Below, piece after piece: positions 10,456-22,017 of a stretch of 64,000 nt of DNA. The DNA is from Micromussa lordhowensis. Its lineage: Eukaryota > Cnidaria > Anthozoa > Scleractinia > Lobophylliidae. The stretch is taken from the NCBI GenBank assembly GCA_964020085.1, contig OZ026608.1, positions 6,499,679 through 6,563,678 of the forward strand, given 5' to 3'. Each line of letters starts with the position of its first letter. The first letter of the stretch is position 1. The notes under the pieces were generated by a model. That model was not told where the DNA came from and made no database searches. It saw only the letters and a list, made by a program, of their open reading frames with translations. The position numbers and the translations under genes were made by a program.

Positions 10456-12120
10456 GTTAGTATGAGTTATGAACTAAGAGAAGTCTGCTAAAATTGGTAT
10501 AAAAAGCTCCCACATACACTACATGTATATACAAAAAAAGGAATAACCCTTGGGAGTTTAGCTTCCAGAATGTATCACAGGAATACATGTACTGCTGTTT
10601 AGATCATTATTGCACCTTCCTCATGCTTCCTCATCAAATTCATGACAAAAATTCAAAAACACTTATTGATGTTCTTCGCACAACAATACTACATGTAGTA
10701 TTTTTACTTTGTTGTAAGTAAAAAATAGGTGAAATGATTTTCCATACTTTTGTGATTCAGTTAGCATATTTGGGTTAGCTCAAAGGCAAGTTTACATGTA
10801 CCTTGCTTGATCTCTGTGAAAAAATTTCCATGTGTGGAATTTAACAAAGTTTAACACGATCCACCGAAAAAAATAATGGGCAAAAGTAAACAACATTTTG
10901 ACCGCTCTTCAGTCATTCTCAAGTTAAATGAGGAGGGTAAAAATATGACTGAATGCCTGAAGGGCAGTCAAAACGTCATTTACTTTTGCCTGTAGTTTTT
11001 ACCGTGATTTTATCGATCCACAACAGTTTTTTCCAGTGCACTTTTGGCTTTCAGAATTCTTATTAATTTTTATGTCAGAAAGATTTCTTCACAGTGTCAG
11101 AAAAAATTTCCATTTTTACAAAGTGTATTTGAAGATAAATGACTACTTACTGTAGTCTTGCATTAGTCAGAGTAGTATTCTTTGCTAGAAATTAGAAATT
11201 GGTTTACCTACCTGCATGTACATGTACAATGTTGTGAGATGGAAAGCACAAACTAAATTTTATGTATTCTGTGTATTATGACAATTACGATTACAATTAC
11301 AACTACAATTCGTGTATAAAATAATCCAACTACAGTTACTCAAGTTTCAGGCTTAAAGCAATCATCAGCCTGTGCCCTTAGTGGTAGTTGAAACAAAATT
11401 TAAACTGACTCATGGAGGGCGTGTGGAGCTACATTGTATCCTGCTTCTGATTGGCTGCATAGAACTTATTTTCGTGTCTGCATTTTGTTACAAGTTCAGA
11501 TCTTTTGTTTAGAAACAGATTTGACCGCAGATAGAATGCATAGTTTTTCTATCCGACAATAGACCACTTGATCGAGAAATCAGTGTTATTGTCTTTCAGG
11601 TCCCAGATATATTTAGAGAGGACATTGTCATGCAAATGCTTGCATTGTTTAAATAAAAGGTTCTAATTATTGTATCTAGTTTTTATAAAACCTCGTTCCA
11701 GCAGGTGCAGAAGTGACTGTGGCCTTCTACAGTGTATGATATTTTTGACCAGAAACATACTGTAACAAGATGTGGTCAAGGCATGACAATCTCCAATAAA
11801 AAAACCCTTTCTTTAATTACATTCCAACGAGTATAGTACACTGTAAGCTTTACTGTTCTACATGTATCTGGCCGGAAACTGCACTTAATTTCTTAAGATA
11901 AGGCAATCTTAACATGCTGTTGTTACATCCTTTTTCTTTTTAAAAAAAAAAAAAAGTCCGAGATGTGTGTTCCTTATACACGTACCTACAGTGTACATGT
12001 AACAATCACTCAATTCTCTCTGATCTGGTAAACCGAAAAACTCCAGTTCATCTTAATTCTCTTAAAGTCAGAAAGCTAGTCAGTGCATAAAGCTTCAGTG
12101 CCAGGGTCAGCGGTCAGTGA
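10456..12120. other. Start of the 25 kb intron, with a dispersed repeat
   Basis: Non-coding. Positions 10880-11030 contain diverged inverted copies of GACCG(C/T)-type repeat sequence also seen near 42700. 11281-11312 is a short ATTACA-rich microsatellite. No exon seen. Confidence 0.5.
11325..11640. repeat. Dispersed inverted repeat, partner at 20400-20690
   Basis: About 300 bp, from ACAGTTACTCAAGTTTCAGG through CTGCTTCTGATTGGCTGCAT and GACCACTTGATCGAGAAATC to GGTCCCAGATATATTTAGA. It recurs on the opposite strand at 20400-20690, with scattered mismatches and small indels. 11814-11900 additionally matches 18620-18735 in direct orientation. No ORF or terminal structure identifies the family. 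Confidence 0.7.
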
Positions 12121-12205
12121 GAAAGATGGCAGCGAGTTTTGGGCTTCGTTGAATTTAAACTGAATTTAGCTTATCAAAGCTGCGTTTTCCCTTTTTTCTC
12201 TTTTC

Positions 12206-12960
12206 GTGTTACATGTTGTGTTAAGTCATCTACGTGCCATTATGGGAGGTCTAACGACAGAAGAATTCAAGAAACTGTTGGAGAAGGCTTTAGAGCTTCT
12301 ACGCAAATCAATTGACAAAATGAAAAAGTCTATGGCTACTGCGAACTCTAATTATGACAAACTACTAACTAAAATGTCAGCTTATGAAAAAGGAATGACA
12401 GATCTGTTCAATGAAAACAAGAGTCTAAAAGCTGAGCTCTTGGATACTACAAACCAGTTAAAAGCTTTGAAGGAATCACTTAATGACCTTGAACAACACT
12501 CGAGACGAGACTGCTTGGAAATTCGAGGTATTCCAAAGAGTTCTAGTGTCACACGGGAAGACACCAATTAAATCGTTGTTTAGCTCGGTCGAAAGATTGG
12601 GGTTGATCTGAGTAAGGAGGATATATCAACAGGCCATCGTCTACCGAATAAAGTGAAACCAAATGAAGAAAGAGCTTTGTTTCCACCTGCCATTATTGTG
12701 AAGTTTACGAGCCGTGATATTCGTGAAAAACTTTATCGTGCCAGGAAGGCCCTCAAGGACATAACCTCACATGACTTAGGCTACTCCGAGGATAAGAGAA
12801 TTTTTATTAATGAAAGTCTCACTCAAAGCAACAAGGAACTGTTTAAAGATTGTCTTAAAGTCAAGAAAGACAAAGGCTTCAAATTCCTGTGAACCAATGG
12901 TGGCAAAATCTTCATGAGGAAGGATCAGCATGAAGGTAGCAAGGTAACCGCTGACTAGTT
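12206..12960 (+). pseudogene. LINE ORF1-type protein remnant
   Basis: One reading frame runs from ATG 12206 or 12242 to about 12960, broken only by in-frame stops near 12569, 12581 and 12890. The N-terminal part is a leucine/lysine-rich coiled coil ending in LEQHSRRDCLEIRGIP. The C-terminal part has AIIVKFTSRDIREKLYRARK and RIFINESLT. This is the layout of L1/CR1-type ORF1 RNA-binding proteins (coiled coil, RRM-like region, C-terminal domain). ORF2 is absent, because a DNA transposon starts at 13009 and only a LINE-like 3' tail follows it. Confidence 0.75.
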
Positions 12961-13008
12961 GCCGTAGAAACTCTGTGCTCTTATATTGATGTTTTGTATT
13001 CATATATA

Positions 13009-15752
13009 CAGTACCACTCAAAGATAAGTTGACAGTCTCGACTTGAAACTCAATTTCGAAGCTCGAGTATCGAGTTTCGATTTTCGAGGATCAAGAATCG
13101 AGTTTCGAGGATCATGTTTCAAGTTTCGAGACACTCGAAGAATTTTTCGAGGATCTCGAACAGAGATTTCGAGGAAACGATTTAATTCTTGAAAACAAAA
13201 CAATAGAGATGAACAAAACAATTGACGCACGGCTTTATTCGTGCAAACCCGCTTTTGAATGTGTGCAAATATTTTTTCATGTTGTGCATTTTCTGCAAGA
13301 CACGACATGTGGCTCGCTTAAATACACTGAAGCAGATAGCTCTGACAGCAAACTAACTTAACATCTCTCTGCGTCTATAACTTTTCCTACCAGAGTGAGT
13401 AATTTTTTTCTCTTTTTTTGTGTGACTACAACCCGGAGCGAGTGTGTTGTTTTCATTTGCGCGACTTCAGCCGGCCGCTCAAAATGTACACAAACGCTAA
13501 TTCCGAAAAAGTATGTTTTTAGTTACGAGATCCGCCTTACATATTTTCATACATGTACATGTAGATGGATAAAATTTCTCGAAAAAATATGACTCTTAGA
13601 GCAGTATTTACTTTCACTAGAGATTTAGAGATAAATTACGCGACGACTAAAATATTTCTGTCACAGCGCGGCGCGACAAACTTGACCAAGAAATTCAGTG
13701 AAATCTATTAAGAAATTCATATTGACGAAATATCTGTAAAATATTTGTCTGAAAATTCTCGTAAAGGAATAACGAACGAAAAAGTACCATTGATCGAGGT
13801 CAAAACAATTATGTCTCGATCAAATGGTATCCGGTCGTTTCGCCAATGAGTCGTTTCGCCAACGTCTCAGTCGCCAACGTCTTAGATCAAATAACATAAC
13901 ATTTTCCGTACGTTCACTTCGCCAATGTCAAGGATCCATTCGCTTACGTCTGCATGAGCGAAAAACAGATATTTTGAATCGAAAAAAAAAAATCTGAAAG
14001 AAGGATACACTCATTTCAAAATAAACAACTGATAAGACCGCCGCCTGAATGTCACCGATCGATAATGAACTCTTCTTTTTTTGTTATTTTGTTTTCTTTG
14101 TTGTGTCTTTTTCTTTATGATATTACCTAATGGTAATAATCAACGGCTCAGGAGAAATCGTGAATTACACGCTGGGGTGGTTTTCAATCGTTTTTCCCGC
14201 TAAAAGGTACACGTGATGAACCATCACTTTTCACTCGTTGGAAGAATGGAAGGCAGGGGGAGGGGTGTTGATGGTACGTTCTTGTACATTGCAGCTTTTA
14301 TTATGGTATGTTTTGCTTCCTTTCGTTTCTTGGAAGAGTATAAGATAAGGTGGACAATTCACGGAACTAATACCCGCATTGAATTGAATTCAGTTGCTTG
14401 GAGTGTTGTCCATCACCGATGGCCTATATGATAAGCTTTTGGGACTAATAACTCATCTTCAAAGGCTTAAAATACTCATTAGACCATAATGGATGTCTTG
14501 AGGGTTAACTTATGGACTTCCATTCCAGATGCTATTTTGATATCATCAGATTCATCGCATGTAGAGTCACATGGTAAGAAATTATGTAACGACTATAATG
14601 AGCTAATTTGATGGCTGATCTTACTTAGCTCTCCTATTAACCGAAAAATTATACTTTAGAGATCTTATTAGAACATTTAATTACCGTTGTTGAGCTACAA
14701 GATCGACTAAAAGCATTTAGTGGCATGAACTGTCTCAAAGATTTTGGTCTTGTCATATCGCTCTCTGTAATAAAGAAATCGGCGCTGGCCTAGAAATGAA
14801 ATTTGTGCAGCTTGTATATTCGACTGTTTGACGAACTGTCACACGGATTGTTTTCGGTATGACCTCCACCGCATTTCATTTTCTTGTTTTACATATGCCA
14901 ATACGAAGATATAGTAATTAAGGATTCACTGCTGATGAAAATCGAGAGATCTGCGTTGAGGTTAAAAACAGAAAAAAAAGGAAATAACAAAAAAGAAAAA
15001 AATTGACCCTGACCCCGACCCCGGCCCCGCGTTTTACTGACACCCGAATTTCTTGGTCAAGTTTGTTGCGCCGCGCTGTGACAGAAATATTTTAGTCGTC
15101 GCGTAATTTATCTCTAAATCTCTAGTGAAAGTAAATACTGCTCTAAGAGTCACATTTTGTCGAGAAATTTTATTCATCTACATGTACATGTATGAAAATA
15201 TGTCAGGCAGATCCCGTAACTAAAAACATACTTTTTCGGAATTAGCGTTTGTTTACATTTTGAGCGGCCGGCTGAAGTCGCACAAATGAAAACAACACTC
15301 TCGCTCCGGGTTGTAGTCACAAAAAAAAGAGAAAAAAATTACTCGCTCTGGTAGGAAAAGTTATAGACGCAGAGAGATGTTAAGTTAGTTTGCTGTCAAA
15401 GCTATCCGCTTCAGTGTATTTAAGCGAGCCGCATGTCGTGTCTTGCAGAAAATGCACAACATGAAAAAATATTTGCACACATTCAAAAGCGGGTTTGCGT
15501 GAATAAAGCCGTGCGTCAATTGTTTTGTTTTCGAGAATTAAATTGTTTCCTGGAAATCTCTGTTCGAGATCCTCGAAAAATTCTTCGAGTATCTCGAAAC
15601 TCGAAACTCGATCCTCGAAACTCGATTCTTGATCCTCGAAAATCGAAACTCGATACTTGAGCCTCGAAACTCGATTCTCGATTCTCGAAAACTTTGAGGA
15701 TCGAGAATCGAGTTTTGAGTCGAGACTGTCAACTTACCTTTGAGCGGTACTG
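13009..15752. mobile_element. DNA element with ~690 bp terminal inverted repeats
   Basis: Left arm 13009-~13697 is repeated inverted at ~15046-15752. The outermost sequence is CAGTACCRCTCAAAGRTAAG, flanked by TA on both sides (13007-13008, 15753-15754). The arms carry internal blocks of CTCGAAACTCGAT-type repeats (13040-13170 and 15560-15720). The 1.35 kb between the arms has no transposase ORF; frames such as 14213-14431 lack motifs. The ends suggest a non-autonomous Tc1/mariner-like or foldback element. Confidence 0.85.
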
Positions 15753-15754
15753 TA

Positions 15755-15862
15755 GTACTCCAATTTTATTTTCAAAAATTTGTTTAATTGTGTAACTTTT
15801 TGTAGTTTTAAGCAAGTATGTGTGAGTACGAATAAAAGGTTGTTGTTGTTGCTATGACCATC
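15755..15862 (+). mobile_element. LINE-like 3' tail
   Basis: Sequence ending in AATAAAAGGTTGTTGTTGTTG has the look of a LINE 3' end with a short-period tail. Together with the ORF1 remnant ending at about 12960 it brackets the 13009-15752 element, suggesting that element inserted into an ORF2-deleted LINE copy. This link is an inference. Confidence 0.45.
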
Positions 15863-15884
15863 TGGTTTCGTAAACTTAAACAAA

Positions 15885-16772
15885 GTCCTTTAGGTATTGG
15901 GCCTTCTCACTGGTGTGCTCAATCTGGTGGTGGGTACTTGGTTTCTGGGATTGATGTGACTGGAATTGCTTTGCACCAGTAGCAGGGCAGGCTCCTGATG
16001 GCCTTAGGTTTGGCTGTTGGTTACTGCTGACAGACCATTAGTGACTGGTGACTGTGCCAGGACTGAATGTGGATCAGGCTCCGGTGTTTTCTCTGCTGGG
16101 CTGATATGCTTGCACAAATTTCCTGAAATTTCTGCTGAATTTTTGTTTGTCTTCAGTATAGACATTATATGACCTTGACCCAACTTTAGAATTGACCACA
16201 GCCCTCAGCAATTCCTGATCCTTTGTCTTGTTGTGACCATGGTACATTCTCACTGTCACCTGGCTTGAGATTGGGAATTGTTTGAGGATCGTAGTATTTT
16301 GCCTGTCAACATTTTGTTGGACAGCATTTTCATGTGTTGTCCATCTGGTATCTATGGTTGTAAGTCTGGCAGTGATAGGTAGTAGGGTCTTAGTGCGGCG
16401 AATCATGAGCCTTTGTACAGGACTTGTATCTGGGCCTTGTGTAGGCGTATTTCCATTTTTGAGCAGTGCCAGATGAGCATCTTAATCGTCTTTGTACGCC
16501 TTCATCATCAATCGCTTTGCTGCACTTTCACAATCGCTTTCCATTGCTCTCAGGATGGTGTGGCGAGGATGTGATCAGCTGAAATTTCCATATCTTGCTG
16601 AAACATTTGTACTCCTCACTAGAGAACTGTGGGCCATTGTCTGGCATAACTACATCAGGGATGCCATAATGAGCAAACTGCATTTTAATCTTGCAGATGA
16701 CATGGGAGAACACGGTGGAGTTGAGATGTTCGACTTCCCAAAACCCAGAATACAATGTAGTAGTCAACAATG
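15885..16772 (-). pseudogene. Ty3/Gypsy pol fragment (integrase and C-terminal tail)
   Basis: Read on the minus strand from 16772, the frame shows the integrase catalytic region: YSGFWEVEHL, then DNGPQFSSEEY (second catalytic aspartate) and SSPHHPESNGK. The frame is broken between 16528 and 16406, then continues with RRTKTLLPITARL and the basic C-terminal region. The last part resembles the usual gypsy polyprotein ending before 15885. RT, RNase H, gag and LTRs are absent. The 5' truncation point lies at 16772, next to the Penelope-like remnant. Confidence 0.8.
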
Positions 16773-16784
16773 ATGAAGTATGTG

Positions 16785-17372
16785 CATTTCGCCGTTAAAA
16801 TTATAAAATAGTAAAAGGTAAAAACTGTTAAAATGTTTGACTAAACGTTTTCGATCTTGCGATCATCCTCAGAGTGATAAGATTGCTTAAACCAACTGTT
16901 TTATATTTGCGGTTATGTAATGCCAGTTCCCATGGGGTATAGAGTGAGATGGAATGATTGGACTTGTTTGTTTAGGACTGGGTTGAAGTGTGTGATGTAA
17001 AATGCCTCTTTAATTTTTCTCTTTGTCCATGAGTGACCCGTGGTCAAGATGTTCCATGTGAATTTGTGTTCGGGGTGTATCTTTAGGTGTTTAGCCGGTT
17101 CCGATTATTTGTTTATATCGGAATGTTCGTTGACACATACTTCAAGATTGCGCGCAGTTTCACCATTGAAAGTAAGAAAATTAAGAAGTAAGAAATTCAT
17201 GACAAAACTTAACAATTACACCAAAGGGACATTTAATTTCCATATTTTGTGGCAAACGAGTAACATCAAAACTCTCTTCAAACTCAAAGACAAAAACATT
17301 CATCCATCACACGTAATATACATAAGCACATGTACTTGTAATCAAGCTTACATTGAATCAATAAATTGAATC
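16785..17372. pseudogene. Penelope-like GIY-YIG endonuclease remnant with internal inversion
   Basis: Minus-strand 17165 to ~16905 encodes the C-terminal half of a GIY-YIG domain as found in Penelope-like elements (GETARNLEV, AKHLKIHPEHKF, IKEAFYITHFNPVLN). It is followed by a 3' UTR with GATGATCGCAAGATCG down to ~16785. Plus-strand 17176-17372 encodes the N-terminal half (LFKLKDKNIHPSHVIYI, CTCNQAYI). The halves belong to one domain but lie head to head. An internal stop and the inversion make it non-functional. Confidence 0.75.
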
Positions 17373-17540
17373 AATAAATTGCTGTTAGTGAAGTAAGGTT
17401 TAGTTACGTTAATTAGATTGACAAGCTACTGTTGACGCCTTTTGTCGTAACAAGCATGATTGTTATTACTGGGAAAACACATCAAGAGGTTTGCCGATAG
17501 GTCATAGTTTCCCTCTTATATAAAGTTTGTCAGGTTGCGA

Positions 17541-18239
17541 CTAAATGAAGCTGGTATTTTTGTTCCTTTTGGCAGTTTTGAACCCGTCCATTTGCTTTCT
17601 CCTTCTTTCAACAATACCGTAGGGCAGGTACATTTTGTAACCAGTGCTTTTTAGTCGGTGGCCCAGTGAAAGGATCTGCTCGCAATCTTTGTATCTCAAA
17701 AACCTCGTGATGATTGATCTTGGTTTTGTGTCTTTCTTCTTGTTAAGACGATGGACCCGCTGTATCTCGACGCAACTGGCATCTCTGTATCTGAGTTCTG
17801 ATTCAAGAAAGTTGCAAAGCACGCGTTCAGTGTCTTCTTGTTGCATGTTCAGATCGGGTACCTCTTCGATGTCTTCAGATTTAATGTTCTCCCTCCTGGA
17901 AGAGGCCTCCAGATAAAGATTTTTAGTTTCAAGTTCTGTAATTTTACCTTCCAGGGTATTTCCTTTTTGCTCCAGCTCGGTCATCTGTTAGTTGATCTGT
18001 TGTTTATACTCGTTAAAGCTCGCGGTGGTTTTCTTGCACTGGTCTTCTGCGAAGTTTAAACTTTCTTTGAGATCGTTTATGTCATGATATGTTGAGGCTT
18101 AGGCACTTTCTAGGGACTGAATTCTTGAATCCATTCCTGCAAGCGTTTCTTTTAGTATGTTAACTGACTTTTCGATTGCGTCGAGCTTTTCCAGCTTTGT
18201 TAAAATCGCTTGGAGCTTTTCTTCTAGCTTCTCTGTCAT
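17541..18239 (-). pseudogene. LINE ORF1-type protein remnant
   Basis: Minus-strand frame from ATG at 18239 to about 17541 with two internal stops (near 18100 and 17990). It starts with a heptad-like coiled coil (EKLEEKLQAILTKLEKLDAI), then LEASSRRENIKSEDIEEVPD, then an RRM-like section with VEIQRVHRLNKKKD and RSIITRFLRYKDCEQIL, and ends RRRKQMDGFKTAKRNKNTSF. This is the L1-type ORF1 layout. It is a different family from the copy at 12206. The endonuclease/RT ORF is not present nearby. Confidence 0.8.
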
Positions 18240-18734
18240 TTCAAGTGCTGGTGACAGTTCAGTGACACAGAGGTGGAGGTGGGGACTCTTCTGACGATTA
18301 GGAATAAACTCTTTTCTTTTCTACTAGTTTTCGCAAAGTTTCGGCCATGAAAGGCCGGTAAGGTTGTAAGTTTTAGCGGCTGGCGACGAAAAGGTCTTCA
18401 CTCGGCCATTGCTCCCCAGACTCGCGTTTGAGACATTGCTCTTCTGTTCTTGACATCCAGATAGGATAGCCTTTGTGTCTTCCTGTAGAGTTTCATCTTT
18501 CTCTGTGTGCTTGCATATGCCCTCTAGTCACGCTGCGGCTACTGAGAGGTCTTGAGCCTGGTTTATAGCTTCTACTTCAGTCTGAAGAGGTGATGGTCAA
18601 TATGCAATCAAGGAAACAATTTCTTTAATTACGTTCCAATGAGTATAGCACACTGTAAGGCTTAGCTTAACTGTTCTATCTGGTGGGAAACTGTGCCTAA
18701 TTTCAGAGATCACATGATCACATGATCACATGAC

Positions 18735-20330
18735 TTAAGATACGATATACTCTAACTTACATGTACCATAGAGAGGGCAGAGATCTTTCTTTCTGCAGTT
18801 GTATGTTTTCTTTGGCTCAACATGGAGGTTGTCCTTTCTCAGCACCTTCCCATTGTGGCTTTTGATGATGGGTGCCATGTTACTCATACAGCTATAGCCG
18901 ACTCTCACATTGTTTCTTTTAAATATCTTGTGCAAGATGTGTGATTTTCGAAAGTCCTTGTCAATGAACATTAGCATTGTACATGTATGGCGGGTTGAAC
19001 CAAATGATGTTCCTTGCTCTGTTCTTGCATCTGCGATCTGTTGGTTGATCGCTCATCGCACATTGGAGAGGTTCACGGTAGCTGCTGGCCTTGAGGAGAT
19101 CACTGTAGCCTTGTGAAGCCTTGTCCTCAGAGTTGCAAGATGGGCTTGAGATCCTGGTGCTTATACATGCAGTAGCAGGTAGGTGTTTGACTATGGAAGG
19201 TGGATGGTTGGATTTCGAGTTGATGTAGAGCAGGTAGTTGTCTGGCTTACGGAACAGATAAAACTTTTTGGTTGAGAGATTGAATGTAGGTAGTTAGGTA
19301 ATTGATAATTGAATCTAGGTAGTTGATAATTTTATGGTTTGACTGGGCTGTTATTTGCAGGCCTAACTCTCCAAGAATCCTGTTCTCGTCTTATCAAGGG
19401 ATCTTGCGCTCATGTTTTTAAACACCACCAGGCCATCATCCCTGTAGAGGCTGATGTTTTCACTGGGGTAGGTAGTTGTAAGCTTGTGAAGCATATATAC
19501 TGTAGGCCTACTAGCCAACACATTTCAGCACCATCATACCTGCCCATCGCTAGACCGAACAGAGCTGAATCCCCTTTTTTGACCCACAGATCTTTGTTGT
19601 TGAATAGAAGGGTCTGCCTTCCATGATAATCTGTATGTCTTCATCAGAAATGGTGGTGAATATCCTCGTGTAATCCAGTGACAACATCAGTAGGTCTTTA
19701 GACATAGTCGGGTAAAAGTCGACTGTATCAAAAATCAGAAAGGTGTGCTGGTTCTTGTTCTTTTGTGCCAGAGAACCAATCGACTACAGAACGTGTGTTC
19801 CTCCATTGATTGGCATTAGTGTGAGACCTGATGCAGTTGTTGATTCTCTCCAGAACCTTCTTATTGATCAGCCCCAGATTGTTCTTGGCTGGATTAATAA
19901 GCCTGCTCTTCGGGTTGTTGTGAAAGTTTTCTTTGTGATCTTTTAGGGAGATACATGTAAATGCCTGTCTTCTTGCCGTTGACTAAATCTTATCACCAAT
20001 GTTAAGTTTTGTAGCGATACAATTCAGCTCATAGTTTAAATTGTTAACAGATTAGTCGTCCGATTTACGGTAACTCTTGGTGACGTTTTCCCTTAGTAGC
20101 TTCTAGTACTGGGCTTTGTCAAATTCGTAGAACTTAACGAACATGAGGACCTTATTGGCCTGCGAGCAGGCTCACCATTGAGTCATGTGCTTGAGCTGCG
20201 AAGAGCAAAGTGATCCGGCGGGAAGGAGCCTGGTTCAGCTTCACCGCTTGATTTCATCATGGTTTAGCTTGTCTTGAAAGTTTTACCTGACCTTTTTGAA
20301 CTTCAGATACTCAACTACCTTGAAAACTAG
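18735..20330 (-). pseudogene. Penelope-like element reverse transcriptase remnant
   Basis: Minus-strand pieces in order from 20330: an N-terminal region (KLLRENVTKSYRK), ISLKDHKENFHNNP (20000-19940), a finger/palm section (RLINPAKNNLGLINKKVLER, VDFYPTMSKDLL), the palm catalytic LYRDDGLVVF (about 19450), a thumb with YLLYINSKSNHPPSIVKHL, and the linker ending in CNCRKKDLCPLYGTC (to 18735). Several frameshifts and stops separate them. The motif order is that of Penelope-like RTs. The GIY-YIG endonuclease expected next is missing. A second copy of its first ~125 bp lies inverted at 21603-21735. Confidence 0.82.
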
Positions 20331-20399
20331 GTACAATAATCACAAGCTTTCATTTAAAGGTTGCAGGCATTCGCATGACACTGTACTATCTGTATATCT

Positions 20400-20690
20400 A
20401 AATATATCTGGGACCTGGAAGACAATTAGTCTAAATAACACTGATTTCTCGATCAAGTGGTCTATTGTCACATGAGCAAGTTTGTACAAGGAAACCCTGT
20501 TGTGTTTGACAGAAAAAGTCTGCATTCTATCTGTAAACAAATCTATGCTTCTTAAACAAAAGAACTGAACATGTAACAAAATGCAGGCATGAGAATACCT
20601 TCTCTGCAGCCAATCAGAAGCAGGATCGCTTGCAAAGGCATAGTCTCATGATCGCTTTAAGTGTGAAACCTGAGTAACTGTAGTTTCTAT
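20400..20690. repeat. Inverted partner of 11325-11640
   Basis: Reverse-complement match to 11325-11640, including the Penelope-proximal flank. The surrounding 20691-21000 shows no recognisable coding or repeat features. Confidence 0.7.
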
Positions 20691-21149
20691 CCTACTTTGT
20701 ACATGTAAAATACATGTGATTCGTTGCATAAGATTTTTGATCAGTACATATTATTCATGCGACAATTGTGTCAATTCCATCAAGTTTCAGTTTAGTTCAG
20801 CAGTTACTTCAATCTACCAGTCACATCACTTGGAGGAAATATCTGAAGTTGTTTGTCTTTATCATTTTGATTCTGTTTGTCACCTTTTCTCTGAGTTATT
20901 GTAACCTGTTGCTTTGATTCAAGTAGAGGCATTCTAAAAATTACCTCTAAATTGAAGTGACCAATTTGTTTTCAAATCACCTCTTGGTCTGATGTCTACA
21001 TTAGTTTGAAGATAACTGCCACTCATGTTTACTAAGGCTCAACTGATAGGAAATTATGGTTGTTTCTGTAGGTACCAGAGAATAGTATAAGTCATGACAC
21101 TGGAAATACATTACTTCTGTGTAGATATTGTGTACATAAAATAGGCATT

Positions 21150-21360
21150 GACTGTCCACAGACCACAGGTCTGTCCACAACCCACACGTCCCCAGGTCCA
21201 CAGCTTCTGCTCCATTCATGATAGATATTCTGTCCACAACCCGCAGGTCCACACCGCCTGCTACATACATGATAGATATTCTGTCCACAAGCCACAGGTC
21301 CACAGCTCCTGCTACATACATGATAGATGTTCTTTCCACAACCTACAGGTTCACATGCAT
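21150..21360. repeat. ~60 bp minisatellite, 3-4 units
   Basis: Units are built on CCACAGGTCCACAGCTCCTG and TACATACATGATAGATATTC, with TGTCCACAA at each unit start. An inverted copy of the same array is at 33172-33420. The shared block extends further: 21030-21148 and 21340-21400 match, inverted, 33430-33590 and 28480-28524. Confidence 0.85.
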
Positions 21361-21602
21361 ACATATGCACTCAAAGATGTTGGCTTAATCATTGATACAG
21401 TTTGTTTATGGCCTGATAAGGGCTTATAAGGAGAAATTTGTGGTATTTGGTTTGCAGTTTACCAAGCACTGTCGTTCTACATTTTCAGAGTCAAGGGGTT
21501 ATGGAATTTTAAACATAATTCATGCCATTGATATTGCACAAAATGTGAGACTCGCTTTTAAGGGTTACATTTTTTTCAGTTTGGTTCATTTACAAGTCAT
21601 TA

Positions 21603-21735
21603 ATTTGGAACAGGCTAAGGTAGTTGAGTATCTGAGGTTCAAAAAGGTCAGGTAAAACTTTCAAGACAAGCTAAACCATGATGAAATCAAGCGGTGAAGC
21701 TGAACCAGGCTCCTTCCCGCCGGATCACTTTGCAG
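21603..21735 (+). mobile_element. Inverted 5' fragment of the Penelope-like element
   Basis: GTAGTTGAGTATCTGAGGTT through CCGCCGGATCACTTTGC is the reverse complement of 20190-20320, the 5' part of the Penelope-like remnant. Partial inverted or tandem extra copies are typical of Penelope-like insertions. Confidence 0.75.
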
Positions 21736-22017
21736 GCCAATTGGATATGAAAATCCAAAAATAATACATTCATATTTCTTGCAAATCATATTTCTTGAAG
21801 AGGTTTCCATTTCTCCTCTACCCTGTCAGTAAAGGGGAAATATAAAAATTGAACTAAGCATGCAGGTACCTGGTTGAGGTGAGGTGGCAGTGTATAAATT
21901 ATGATTAATTTACCCCCTTTGGACAACATGTGTTCAAAGGAATTAATTGCACAACATACCCCTTTAGTATCAGGTGATAGGAGTTTCGTGTGTGCTTAGA
22001 GCACACACTGTTTTGTA

